39,166 nucleotides of DNA from Candidatus Poribacteria bacterium (GTDB lineage Bacteria; Poribacteria; WGA-4E; WGA-3G): contig JAPPCZ010000101.1 in the NCBI GenBank assembly GCA_028824685.1, positions 1 through 39,166 on the forward strand, in the 5' to 3' direction. A program made the position numbers and the translations under genes. Positions 12,687 to 20,727 of the stretch are shown piece by piece. Position 1 is the stretch's first letter. Each line of letters starts with the position of its first letter. The notes below the pieces were generated by a model. The model did no database searches, was not told where the DNA came from, and saw only the letters and a list, made by a program, of their open reading frames with translations.

Positions 12687-15002
12687 TTATTTAGATGGGA
12701 CATTCCACAAAAAAATAGTTCCGTCTTGTCTATAGCTGCTTTCGTTCATACTTGCAAGTGTCTTTCCATCCGGTGAAAATGCCAGTTTATGGATAAAACC
12801 TTTAGTGGTTTCATAAGTTTTGAGATGGCGGCGGGTGGCAAATTCCCATAAATGAATTTTCCCGCCTGTATCTCCACTGGCGAGAATAGTACCATCCGGT
12901 GAGAATGCTAATTCACAGACTGTATGTTGATGTCCGCTGATGGTTTTGATGAGTTGCCGGGTGGTAACATCCCACAAATGAATTTCCTTATTTCCCGTCC
13001 CAACAGCAAGGGTTTTACCGTCAGGAGTGAAGGCTAACGAATAAACATTAAAGTTACGAGAGTTAAATGTTTCTAAAGCCCCATCTATAAAGCCTTTAGG
13101 AGTTTGAAGTGTGGCAACTTCTTCATCAGTATTCGTATTCCACAATCTCGTCGCATTACCGCTTGCTGTTGCCAGCATTTTTCCATCAAATGCTGGTGTC
13201 GTCCAATACTTTCTAATCTTTGTAGAGGTACTTAGATTTTTGGCATTCAGAATATCCCATATCTCTGTTCCATTTTTTGTTTGAATAACCAGTTTTTCAC
13301 TATTTGGCGTAAAAGCACCAACCTTTTTACGGGTAAGTCTTGTGCCATCTTTAAATGAAGCAGAAATGCTTCCGCCTAATGCGTCTGGTATCGTATAAGC
13401 GTTTTCCTGCATTCCAGAGGGAATATCCCACGCTGTGATATTGCCTCTACTCTCACTAAGAAGTGTTTTGTTGGTCTTTGCGAATGCCAACATACGGATA
13501 TAATTGTTATCTGTCTTAATCGTCATCCGTTTCCTGTGTTTATTTGTATCCCAAAGTTGAATATTGCCAGTTATATCGCCGCTTGCGAGTGTCTTGCCAT
13601 CATGTGAGAACACCAACGCCGCGAGTGGTTTTGTATAGCCTGAAGTGAGTGTAAGCAATGGTTTATCAGTCTGTGTCTGCCACACATTTACTATACCGTG
13701 TTCATTTGCTGTGGCAAGGATTGCACCGTCTTGTGATAACACGAAACGTTCTGGGAAAGGTTTTAACTCCTCAAAAATAGGATTGAATTTGGCAATTTCA
13801 CGGTGAGTACTAATATCCCATAGCGTATAACTGTTTTTGTTAATAAGAACGAGTGTTCTTTCGTCACCTGCAAATGTTAAGGTCTCTGCATCAGGGAACG
13901 TAGCAATTTCACGGTAGGTTGTAAGGTCCCATATAACACATCCACCATACCCCGCCAGAGCGAGGATCTTTCCGTCATTTGAAAACGTTACGTTTTGAAC
14001 ACGGTCTGATCGAAGTGCTGCAAGTTGTTGACCTGTTTCAAAATCCCAGATTTCGATAGGACCTCCGGATTCACTCCAACCTCTTTTATGTGGGATTCGA
14101 TAGGACCTTCTACCTACAAGGGTTTTTCCATCTGGAGAAAACTCTAATTTGGTCAACCATTTTATGGGTTGTTCTTCAAGACTTGAGTAACCTGTGCTGT
14201 GATGTCCTAACTGGTATTGGATAGGAAAAGGTGTTCCATCATCCATATAAGTCGTGTGGTATTCTTTATCGTCAATAGGCATGGGTCTTACAGTGCGGAC
14301 AGTTGGTTCTCCCTCCAGTTTGAAAAATTGGGAATCATCTGTCCGAGGTTTAAGTGATATTACTTCTTTACCTGTTTGCCCATTTTGGATGCTAATTGTG
14401 CCATCCTTATTTCCGATAGCAAAGGTAACAACACCTATTCGGTCAACAAATCCAGCCAATACACGAGTCCAAACGCTACCTTTGATTCTGATTGTAGAGT
14501 ATTTTGGACTGAAAGTATTTAACAGTTCTCCTGTGATAGTCTTCCAAAGAAAAACTATCCCTTGCCAATTCACTCCTACAAGCGTTTTTCCATCAGGTAA
14601 GAATTTTAGAGAAGAAAGTGTGCCTTTGGGAATGGAAAGCGTCTGCAAAATTTCACCAGTTTTTACATCCCAAAGTCGAATCGTTTTATCATTCGCGCTG
14701 CTGGCAAGCATTTTACTGTCACGCGAGAATTCCACATGCATAACCGCATCCGTATGCCCTGAAAGAAGAGCAGTTTCGTCACCTGTGTTAATATCATAAA
14801 GCCACACCCCGATTGAACTTGCTATTGCCAACTTGGTGCCATCTGGGGAAATCTGCATATCGTTTAAGACACCTTTTCCAAGACGCGCGTTTGCGCCCTC
14901 TGGCAGATTCAATCGTGTGTAGTCTTCCGCAAAGGTGTTTAATAGAAATTGCGTTGAGAAGAAAAGTAGTGTTAAAAGTGTGGAAAATAGTTTGGTTTTC
15001 AT
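12687..15002 (-). CDS. Secreted WD40-repeat protein
   Basis: A 771-residue exported propeller protein. A signal peptide (MKTKLFSTLLTLLFFSTQFL, about 1-25) precedes about a dozen WD40 repeats, which are most regular at both ends. Examples are LSGHTDAVMHVEFSRDSKML with DKTIRLWDVKTGEIL near the N-terminus, and LAFSPDGTILASGDTGGKIH with LWEF near the C-terminus. Two seven-blade propellers in one chain would fit the length. No catalytic domain is seen. The gene starts 11 bases after the upstream TPR gene and is probably co-transcribed with it. Such WD40/TPR pairs usually act as interaction scaffolds; what they hold is unknown. Confidence 0.9.
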   Translation of the reverse strand: MKTKLFSTLLTLLFFSTQFLLNTFAEDYTRLNLPEGANARLGKGVLNDMQISPDGTKLAIASSIGVWLYDINTGDETALLSGHTDAVMHVEFSRDSKMLASSANDKTIRLWDVKTGEILQTLSIPKGTLSSLKFLPDGKTLVGVNWQGIVFLWKTITGELLNTFSPKYSTIRIKGSVWTRVLAGFVDRIGVVTFAIGNKDGTISIQNGQTGKEVISLKPRTDDSQFFKLEGEPTVRTVRPMPIDDKEYHTTYMDDGTPFPIQYQLGHHSTGYSSLEEQPIKWLTKLEFSPDGKTLVGRRSYRIPHKRGWSESGGPIEIWDFETGQQLAALRSDRVQNVTFSNDGKILALAGYGGCVIWDLTTYREIATFPDAETLTFAGDERTLVLINKNSYTLWDISTHREIAKFNPIFEELKPFPERFVLSQDGAILATANEHGIVNVWQTQTDKPLLTLTSGYTKPLAALVFSHDGKTLASGDITGNIQLWDTNKHRKRMTIKTDNNYIRMLAFAKTNKTLLSESRGNITAWDIPSGMQENAYTIPDALGGSISASFKDGTRLTRKKVGAFTPNSEKLVIQTKNGTEIWDILNAKNLSTSTKIRKYWTTPAFDGKMLATASGNATRLWNTNTDEEVATLQTPKGFIDGALETFNSRNFNVYSLAFTPDGKTLAVGTGNKEIHLWDVTTRQLIKTISGHQHTVCELAFSPDGTILASGDTGGKIHLWEFATRRHLKTYETTKGFIHKLAFSPDGKTLASMNESSYRQDGTIFLWNVPSK

Positions 15003-15013
15003 TGTTTAGATAA

Positions 15014-15961
15014 TTACCTCCGCCACCAACTTTTTTTATCTTCGTAAGAGGCAAGGAGTTTTGAAATCACTTTATCTTTTTTGTCCAAACGCAACACTGC
15101 CTCACACGCCTCAATAACCTTCTGTTTGTCAGAATCAGCATCGGTTTTTTGATAAATATGATGACAACTTTCTGCGACAGCGGTGTAATATGCTATTTGA
15201 TCAATTTCTGTTGGTGGCTCAGCAGCGAGATCAGTGATGGCTGCGCTTGCCTCATTCCACGCCTCAAGCGCAGCATAGCAGATAACCTTCTGATATAACG
15301 GAGCAAGCTGCGAATCGTCAAGCCAATACGCTTGATCATAACAAGTGATGGCTTCTGAATGCGCGGAATTGTCAATGTGCAGTTGGGCAAGCGCATTATA
15401 AAAAGCGTATAATCCACTATCAGCGATGGTGTAAAGTTCAACTCCAGTATTGACAAGCCATTCTCTTTCTATGAGAAATTCAATCGCAGAGTTACGTTCC
15501 TCATTTGTAATGCTAATATCAGTAAGGAGGTGTTTTGCAACAGCGGCGTTTGGGAAAATCTTTGTGCGGCTTTTCATTAACGGATACGCCTGTACAGGTT
15601 TATCCATTGCTATCAGTTTGATGCCTGTTGCAATGCGAAAGAGTGAAACGATCTGATCGCTGTTTTGACGAGACATCTGGTCGGCAATCTGTTCTCTATT
15701 TTCAGAAAAATGTTGGTTGAGATTGTCAATCGCATCTCGTATGTCGGTATTTTCTGGATCGAGTTGGTGTGCCTGCGAGAAAAACCGTTGCGCTGCAAAA
15801 AGTTCGCCCCATTCCTGGTATATGTGTCCGAGGCGAAAGTTCACATAGGCAAACACCTCCGAATCGTTTTCGCTACGGATAATGTCAGCGTAGGTTTGGA
15901 TGGCTTCGGCTATGTTTTCGTTAGATTCTAATGTTTGGGCATGCTCAATCAGGTTTGACAT
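15014..15961 (-). CDS. TPR-repeat protein, cytoplasmic
   Basis: A 315-residue helical-repeat protein without signal peptide. TPR-like units include EAIQTYADIIRSENDSEVFA, AYVNFRLGHIYQEWGELFAA, AFYNALAQLHIDNSAHSEAI and KVIEACEAVLRLDKKDKVIS. The ends (MSNLIEHAQTLESNENIAEA and YEDKKSWWRR) add no further domain. It stands 11 bases ahead of the WD40 gene, so the two are likely co-expressed, though one is predicted cytoplasmic and the other exported. It could be a chaperone-like or assembly partner. I cannot assign a specific family. Confidence 0.8.
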   Translation of the reverse strand: MSNLIEHAQTLESNENIAEAIQTYADIIRSENDSEVFAYVNFRLGHIYQEWGELFAAQRFFSQAHQLDPENTDIRDAIDNLNQHFSENREQIADQMSRQNSDQIVSLFRIATGIKLIAMDKPVQAYPLMKSRTKIFPNAAVAKHLLTDISITNEERNSAIEFLIEREWLVNTGVELYTIADSGLYAFYNALAQLHIDNSAHSEAITCYDQAYWLDDSQLAPLYQKVICYAALEAWNEASAAITDLAAEPPTEIDQIAYYTAVAESCHHIYQKTDADSDKQKVIEACEAVLRLDKKDKVISKLLASYEDKKSWWRR

Positions 15962-16085
15962 AGATTTTTAATCTCGTGAATGTCTTTCTTACATCTCCTG
16001 TAGATTTTACAATTTACTGGACATCTTTGTTTGGCGCGTTTACAAAACGCTCCTACCGGGTGGTGGAACGCTAAATTGACAGTTA

Positions 16086-16114
16086 TGGGTTTGGCTACGC
16101 TCTACCCTACCTAC
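16086..16114. repeat. Degenerate family B repeat
   Basis: TGGGTTTGGCTACGCTCTAC followed by CCTACCTAC, a diverged copy of 3881-3909, in the 177-base spacer between holB and the TPR gene. The flanking ACGCTAAATTGACA matches the flank of the copy at 3881, so the repeat unit is longer than the core. Confidence 0.7.
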
Positions 16115-16138
16115 GAACAGACCTAACTAAACCAAATT

Positions 16139-17113
16139 TCATTTGCCCTGTAATAACTTCAGACACATGATTTCAAGCACAAAGATTTTGGTAACGTTTG
16201 TTCTTTTGAGTAGTTCCTTCGTTTCAAAAACGGTCTTTATTGCTTGCTGAAGTCGTGTTCGGGAGTAACGTGGCACGAGTATTTGGAGTTTACCTAATGC
16301 GTTGGTGTGTGTCAATAATTCTACAGGTGCGCCTTGCTGTAAAAAAAGGAGATCGCGATACCACGTTATCAATTCGTCTAAACTGTCCACACCTTTTTCA
16401 ACAAATTGCTCTGCTAATCGGAAGGCTGCTAACGGGTCAGTCTCTTCAAGAATTTCCGGTACCGTTTCGGTTTCAGAAATTCCTTCTTCAATAAGCGTGA
16501 TCGCTTTTCCTACAATGCCGCCTGATAAAACAGCAGCGGTGGAAGCTGCTTCTTTATCTATAGAAAAATGATCCATTAACGCTACTGTTAATTGTTCATT
16601 CGGCATTGGATAAAAGGGCAAAATTTGACAACGCGATCGAATTGTCAAAAGCATGGATTCAATGTTCTCTGTCAATAGGATTAAAGTTGATGCAGCAGGG
16701 GGTTCTTCAAGTGTTTTCAGTAGTGCATTTGCTGCGGGATTGTTCGGATTACTCATCTTTTCGGTGTTTGCTAAAATGTAGATTTTCCGTGGTCCTTCAA
16801 GCGGTTGATAAAAAATTTGCTGTTGCAGTTGGCGAATTTGGTCAATCTTAATTTGTGCGCCATCAGGTCGGATTATCCGCAGGTCTGGATGGTTCCCGCT
16901 TTTTATCTTACGACATGCACGGCATTCTCCACAAGGTGAAACCTCTTCAGTCCTTTGTTCACACAGAATTAAATTTGCAAAGTAGAGTGCGACAGTCTCT
17001 TTGCCAATCCCTTGCACGCCTGCAAAAAGATACGCCCCAGCAACGCGTTCTGAGGCAACTGCGTTTTGAAGTTGCGTTACAATATTTTGATGACCGAGTA
17101 TTACGTTTTCCAT
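16139..17113 (-). CDS. holB: DNA polymerase III delta-prime subunit
   Basis: Part of the clamp loader that opens the beta sliding clamp at primer ends. The 324-residue product has the AAA+ fold. A loop GVQGIGKET (32-40) deviates at the usual Thr/Ser, as is common in delta-prime, which does not need to hydrolyse ATP. A zinc site has C51, C61, C64 and C67. Further motifs are PDLRIIRPDGAQIKIDQIRQ, NAANALLKTLEEPP-like (PAANALLKTLEEPPAASTL) and LLTIRSRCQI with the SRC arginine-finger motif. It follows tmk by 40 bases on the same strand, the usual tmk-holB order. Identification is firm. Confidence 0.93.
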   Translation of the reverse strand: MENVILGHQNIVTQLQNAVASERVAGAYLFAGVQGIGKETVALYFANLILCEQRTEEVSPCGECRACRKIKSGNHPDLRIIRPDGAQIKIDQIRQLQQQIFYQPLEGPRKIYILANTEKMSNPNNPAANALLKTLEEPPAASTLILLTENIESMLLTIRSRCQILPFYPMPNEQLTVALMDHFSIDKEAASTAAVLSGGIVGKAITLIEEGISETETVPEILEETDPLAAFRLAEQFVEKGVDSLDELITWYRDLLFLQQGAPVELLTHTNALGKLQILVPRYSRTRLQQAIKTVFETKELLKRTNVTKIFVLEIMCLKLLQGK

Positions 17114-17152
17114 TTTCTAATGTATGAGACACATTCCGATATGTTCTGGTCT

Positions 17153-17782
17153 TCAAGAGGTTTGTAATAACTGAATTCTTTTTTTTGATTCGTTCACAAT
17201 AAGGTTGTGGATAGTATTTGCATCAAGTCGTGCGTCGATTAACTGGACACGTTGCGGTTCAGCCTTGGCGACTGCTAAATATCCGTCTCTCACTTTTTGG
17301 TGAGAAGCAAGCGTTTCATGTTCAAGGCGAGTCAGTGGCTCATCTGAATCCCGTTTGCGTTGGAGTCCAATTTCTGGGGGTAGGTCAAGAAGAAAAGTAA
17401 CATCGGGTGTTAATCCACCTGTTGCAATGTGGTTAACTTGTTCTATTAGCTTTAAATCAATGCCTTTGCGATAGCCTTGATAAGCAATAGTAGCATCACT
17501 AAATCGGTCACAGATAACGATTTGTCCTGCTTCTAATGCGGGAAGGATACGTTCGGTGACGTGCTGTGCCCGTGCAGCGGCAATCAGCATTAATTCTGTT
17601 GTTGCTGACATAGTAGAGGCGGTCAAGAAAATATCTCGAATCTGTTCTGAAAGCGGTGTGCCGCCCGGTTCGCGCGTAATGAGAACAGTGTCACCGAGCG
17701 TATCTGCTAATCGGTGTATCTGTGTAGTTTTGCCTGCACCTTCTACGCCTTCAAGTGTGATGAAAAAGCCTTTGTATTTCAT
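17153..17782 (-). CDS. tmk: Thymidylate kinase
   Basis: Phosphorylates dTMP to dTDP in the cytoplasm, for DNA synthesis. The 209-residue product starts MKYKGFFITLEGVEGAGKTT with the P-loop near 12-20, then TREPGGTPLSEQIRD, the DRF-type motif ICDRFSDATIAYQG and a lid region RKRDSDEPLTRLE. An open frame continues upstream to 17818, but ATG 17782 gives the family N-terminus and length. Neither start has a clear ribosome site. Downstream holB forms an operon with it. Confidence 0.94.
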   Translation of the reverse strand: MKYKGFFITLEGVEGAGKTTQIHRLADTLGDTVLITREPGGTPLSEQIRDIFLTASTMSATTELMLIAAARAQHVTERILPALEAGQIVICDRFSDATIAYQGYRKGIDLKLIEQVNHIATGGLTPDVTFLLDLPPEIGLQRKRDSDEPLTRLEHETLASHQKVRDGYLAVAKAEPQRVQLIDARLDANTIHNLIVNESKKRIQLLQTS

Positions 17783-17843
17783 TGTTTTAATAATATCATG
17801 TTGTAGACGCTGTATCAAGTGGAATTATATGGATTCCAGGGTT

Positions 17844-17894
17844 ATTCAATTGTAGATTTTCTCCCAATTAATTATATTGTTAGGAGGGAACTCC
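17844..17894. repeat. Family E repeat, copy 2
   Basis: Nearly the same as 2979-3028, with one added T before AGGAGGGAACTCC and small changes at the left. It runs directly into GGGAATGCC, the start of a D-type sequence, as also happens (inverted) near 37790. Confidence 0.85.
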
Positions 17895-17972
17895 AGGGAA
17901 TGCCTAAAGACGAATGCGCTTGGTAGAATACGCTTTTGGTATTCTACATGATTCGTCATGATTCATACCCGG

Positions 17973-18018
17973 GGAATACCAAAAAGGTATTCATACCGTT
18001 GATTTCTTGATTTGGATT
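17973..18018. repeat. Family D repeat
   Basis: GGAATACCAAAAAGGTATTC then ATACCGTTGATTT, followed by a second GATTTGGATTCCCG. The left half is an inverted repeat (GAATACC..GGTATTC). Copies are at 25695-25730 (inside a C repeat) and, inverted, at 37762-37794. Confidence 0.8.
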
Positions 18019-18038
18019 CCCGCCTATCATTGTGTTTT

Positions 18039-18066
18039 GTCGCGATTCGGAGATCGCTCCTACAAG
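18039..18066. repeat. Family A palindromic repeat
   Basis: GTCGCGATTCGGAGATCGCT followed by CCTACAAG, identical in its core to 3051-3076. Confidence 0.85.
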
Positions 18067-18205
18067 AAAAAACAGATATAGCATGTGCGATTATTGGAGA
18101 ATTGAATGGCTCTGTCCTTGAAAACAGCAAGGGTATGTAAATATTTCAAAAATTCTTCAATTTCTTCAAATTTTCACTAATTTTCAATTTTTTCCAAATT
18201 TATGC

Positions 18206-18234
18206 TTGACTTTCTCTGGCATATATTGTATAAT
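18206..18234 (+). promoter_or_regulatory. Strong sigma70 promoter of the exported-protein pair
   Basis: TTGACT (18206-18211), a 17-base spacer and TATAAT (18229-18234). The start would be near 18241, giving a leader of about 190 bases before ATG 18430. Confidence 0.8.
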
Positions 18235-18242
18235 AATCATAA

Positions 18243-18355
18243 CGACCAAAACAAAAGTTCAATATGGGTATCCTTGTTCTAAAATATAATTTTGGACTTT
18301 TGGCTTGGTCGCCGAGGATGCCCGTTCTGTTTTTAAGTAGGAAACATCCCTGGCG
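18243..18355 (+). promoter_or_regulatory. Structured 5' leader, possible regulatory RNA
   Basis: Stem P1 is CGACCAA (18243-18249) with TTGGTCG (18305-18311), continued past a 2x2 internal loop by CAAAAGT (18252-18258) with ACTTTTG (18296-18302). GGGTATCC in its loop (18266-18273) can pair with GGATGCCC outside it (18316-18323), a pseudoknot. The same GGATG can instead pair with CATCC in an alternative hairpin closed by CGCC/GGCG (18310-18355). Mutually exclusive pairings are the mark of a switch, but it matches no riboswitch class I know, and no ligand can be named. Confidence 0.55.
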
Positions 18356-18429
18356 TACCAGCCAACACACAGAGGAAACCCATAAACAATCAACGTCACA
18401 TCTAAGTGTGGCACAACAGGAGGTATAAA

Positions 18430-19167
18430 ATGATACATGGATTTTTTTATACCAAATGGATTATCGGCGGCATTCTGTTGCTGATAATCATTGCTGGTGC
18501 GTGTTATCTATGGTACCAATATGACACAGCACCATATAAACAAGAGGCAGCCGAAGTTGCCCGCGAATGGGAAGCAGCCCAAAAAGCGAAGGCCAACAGA
18601 AAGGTGAAACAGGCAGCCGAAGTCTCTGTGGAAGGCACAACGCAATCCGCAGAGAAATCTATTAACAAACTCTCCACTGAAGTAAAAAATAACACTGAAG
18701 CGGAGGGAAAACAGCAGGTTTCTGATATACCATCAGAAGCCGCTGCGAAATCGGATGAGAAAGTATCTCCTCATGGGTTTGGAGCATATCCAAAAGTGCC
18801 TGCGGATATGCCAGGGTGGGGAGAAGATCCAAACTTTTGGAATTATCCACGCACAGCAAACTCAGAATTAATGGCTCGTGTCCAGATAAAGTTATGGGAA
18901 CAAGGTAAACGCACACACGGTGCAACCATGGAAAATGGATTAATCTACCCTACGTTTCCAAACACGCTTATTGTCAAATGGAAAACTCAATGGACACCTT
19001 TTGGCACAAGGAAACGGGCTTCGCGTATAAGTGGTTCTCCAGAAACCGAGTCCTTTCTACGTAACAATCGTGGCCCTATTTATGAAAACGATATTCCATC
19101 CGATATAAAGGTGATTGAATATAAAGATGCGGGCATTGACCCGTATACTTTTTTAGATTTAAAATAA
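18430..19167 (+). CDS. Membrane-anchored protein of unknown function
   Basis: A 245-residue protein I do not recognise. One membrane segment (about 9-29, WIIGGILLLIIIAGACYLWY) follows a short N-terminus. An Ala/Glu/Lys-rich helical stalk comes next (about 38-110, with AAEVAREWEAAQKAKANRKV). A compact C-terminal part rich in Pro, Trp and Gly follows (GWGEDPNFWNYPRTANSELM and later LIYPTFPNTLIVKWKTQWTP). This architecture fits an envelope protein with its C-terminal domain outside the membrane. ATG 18430 has AGGAGG at ideal spacing; the frame is open a little further upstream, but without such a site. It is the first gene of a two-gene unit behind a strong promoter and structured leader. Confidence 0.75.
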   Translation: MIHGFFYTKWIIGGILLLIIIAGACYLWYQYDTAPYKQEAAEVAREWEAAQKAKANRKVKQAAEVSVEGTTQSAEKSINKLSTEVKNNTEAEGKQQVSDIPSEAAAKSDEKVSPHGFGAYPKVPADMPGWGEDPNFWNYPRTANSELMARVQIKLWEQGKRTHGATMENGLIYPTFPNTLIVKWKTQWTPFGTRKRASRISGSPETESFLRNNRGPIYENDIPSDIKVIEYKDAGIDPYTFLDLK

Positions 19168-19187
19168 GGTTTAGATTTAAAATAAGG
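19151..19187 (+). repeat. 18-bp tandem duplication at the gene end
   Basis: TTTAGATTTAAAATAAGG occurs twice in direct succession (about 19151-19168 and 19169-19186). The first copy contains the TAA stop of the anchored-protein gene and the second supplies part of the ribosome site (AAGGAGA) of the next gene. It looks like a recent slippage duplication. Confidence 0.7.
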
Positions 19188-19197
19188 AGAAAGTATA

Positions 19198-19725
19198 ATG
19201 AAAAAAGTAACGGTTTTTCTTATCATCGCGTGTGTCATTGTTGGCATCACGACGATAACGTTAGGGTCGAACGACGATGGTGTATCGGAATGGGAAGAGC
19301 CTTCCGCGGATGACCGGGGGGATGATCCTAATTATAGCTTATATCGTTGGGCAGGTGATAGTGACTCTATGAAAATTTGGAGTGATGCTACTGCTTCAGC
19401 AACGCAAAGTAGTAGCGGACATTCTGTTTCCGCATGCACCATGCTCGGTTCTGTCACGGATCCTTGGCTTGAGGGACAATACGCTCTCTATGCGACACTC
19501 AACCATGACTGGGTAAACGATAATGATCGCGACGGGAACAATGATGGCGATGGTGAATGGCAAAGACGCATCTCCATATGGACACATGCAGATGACAAAG
19601 ATTGGTGGGATTCTTATGATCCATCCGATACTATAGAATATTGTATGGCAGATGGGTGGGTCAGTGCCAAAGATACCAGAACTCCTTCCGTAAGATATGG
19701 TGCCAGTGTTTATGTTCCCTGGTAA
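19198..19725 (+). CDS. Secreted acidic protein of unknown function
   Basis: A 175-residue exported protein. A signal peptide (MKKVTVFLIIACVIVGITTI, cleavage near residue 22-24) precedes a mature part rich in Asp, Trp and Ser. Two cysteines (C80, C149) could form a disulfide. An Asp/Asn/Gly loop at 108-120 (NDNDRDGNNDGDGEW) resembles calcium-binding loops, but it is a single copy and not a proven EF-hand. AAGGAG precedes ATG 19198. It lies 30 bases after the anchored-protein gene and is followed by a strong terminator, so these two form a closed unit. They may be functionally paired, one anchored and one released. No family is recognised. Confidence 0.75.
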   Translation: MKKVTVFLIIACVIVGITTITLGSNDDGVSEWEEPSADDRGDDPNYSLYRWAGDSDSMKIWSDATASATQSSSGHSVSACTMLGSVTDPWLEGQYALYATLNHDWVNDNDRDGNNDGDGEWQRRISIWTHADDKDWWDSYDPSDTIEYCMADGWVSAKDTRTPSVRYGASVYVPW

Positions 19726-19745
19726 TCTTTAAATATTTATTTTCA

Positions 19746-19782
19746 GGCAGGTACCCGATTTGGGTATCTGCCTTATTTTTTG
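19746..19782 (+). terminator. Intrinsic terminator of the exported-protein pair
   Basis: GGCAGGTACCC (19746-19756) pairs with GGGTATCTGCC (19762-19772) with one G-U pair around a 5-base loop, followed by TTATTTTTTG. Confidence 0.9.
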
Positions 19783-19836
19783 TCAGGGTTCGCTTTGGCA
19801 TGTGTGCTGATTGTTTGTTCAAACAACAAACTTTGC

Positions 19837-19865
19837 TTGCAATCTCACTTTAATTATGGTATCCT
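19837..19865 (+). promoter_or_regulatory. Promoter of the sugar-isomerase-like gene
   Basis: TTGCAA (19837-19842), a 17-base spacer and TATCCT (19860-19865) lie 35 bases ahead of ATG 19900. An inverted repeat TTGTTTG TT CAAACAA at 19811-19826 lies just upstream of the -35 box and could be an operator. Confidence 0.55.
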
Positions 19866-19899
19866 ATCTATATAAAAATACACAAATGGGGATAAAACA

Positions 19900-20706
19900 A
19901 TGAAATTAGGTTTATGCTCCATCGCTTTTCAAGATAAACCATTGGAAGAGGTTATTGATATCGCGGCAGATAACGGGTTTGATGGCGTTGAAGTTTGGGG
20001 CAAACCCCCGCACATGCCAGCGGAATACGATAAAGCGTATATCGAAAAAATTCGAGATTTAGCACAACAAAAAAGATTGGAGATTTCTGCTTTTGGGTCC
20101 TACGTTGATCCTTTGATGACTTTCCACCAAAAGCATTTAGAGGAAGCATTTAAAATTGCGCACCAACTCGGCACTGATCTGATTAGAATCTGGTCAGGTG
20201 GAGGTCCTTCAAAATCCATTGCTCCTGCAGATAAACGACTTATCTTTTTTCGGTTGGTCACTTTAGCACAGTGGGCGAATTTCCGAAGCATAAAATTGGG
20301 CATGGAGATGCACAATAACCATCTGACAGACACAGTAGATAGTATATTGGAGATAATTGAGACTACGAATCAACCCTCTCTGAAAACTTACTACCAGCCG
20401 CTTGCTCGATATGACGCTGATGAACCCCATACGGCTGCACAACGTCTCGCGCCTCATGTGGTGAACGTGCATGCGCAAAACTTTGACGAAAATGGAAAAG
20501 CATGTGCAATCGCGGAGGGTGTTGTTGACTATAGTAAGGTCGTTGAGACTCTCAGCGGTGCTGGTTATGATGGTTACATTCAGGTAGAATTTGTGCACGG
20601 TGATAACAAATTAGAGGCTTTACAACGTGACAGAGACTACCTTGCAAGCTTAACAGCACCTTTAGCGGAACGTTCCTTAAAAGATTTAGAAACCGAATCT
20701 GTTTAG
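19900..20706 (+). CDS. Sugar phosphate isomerase/epimerase-like TIM-barrel protein
   Basis: Member of the xylose-isomerase-like TIM barrel superfamily (AP endonuclease 2 family), which includes inosose isomerases, hydroxypyruvate isomerases and sugar epimerases. The 268 residues contain the usual metal and substrate positions: FDGVEVWGK near 27, the LGTDLIRIWSGG strand, LGMEMHNNH, VVNVHAQNFDENGK and YIQVEFVHGDN. The substrate is undetermined. ATG 19900 has GGGGAT upstream and a promoter at 19837-19865. A terminator overlaps the stop codon. It is probably a monocistronic catabolic or carbohydrate gene. Confidence 0.85.
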   Translation: MKLGLCSIAFQDKPLEEVIDIAADNGFDGVEVWGKPPHMPAEYDKAYIEKIRDLAQQKRLEISAFGSYVDPLMTFHQKHLEEAFKIAHQLGTDLIRIWSGGGPSKSIAPADKRLIFFRLVTLAQWANFRSIKLGMEMHNNHLTDTVDSILEIIETTNQPSLKTYYQPLARYDADEPHTAAQRLAPHVVNVHAQNFDENGKACAIAEGVVDYSKVVETLSGAGYDGYIQVEFVHGDNKLEALQRDRDYLASLTAPLAERSLKDLETESV

Positions 20707-20721
20707 ACAGAGTCGGTTTTT
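20691..20721 (+). terminator. Intrinsic terminator overlapping the isomerase stop codon
   Basis: AACCGA(A)TCTGT at 20691-20702 pairs with ACAGA(G)TCGGTT at 20707-20718, with TTAG (including the TAG stop) as the loop, followed by T's to 20721. The last four sense codons of the isomerase form one arm. Confidence 0.85.
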
Positions 20722-20727
20722 CCGTTT

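Larger units (their letters stand above)
17783..18205. other. Repeat-rich intergenic region
   Basis: Between the divergently oriented tmk and the two exported-protein genes. It contains a family E copy (17844-17894), a D copy (about 17973-18018), a hairpin-like stretch around 17909-17960 (GAATGCG/TGATTCGTC-like near-repeats) and a family A copy (18039-18066). No gene is evident. Confidence 0.7.

Noticed and set aside
14254..14799. A 181-codon open frame on the plus strand
   Set aside because: It lies wholly antisense to the well-supported WD40 gene and has no family resemblance.
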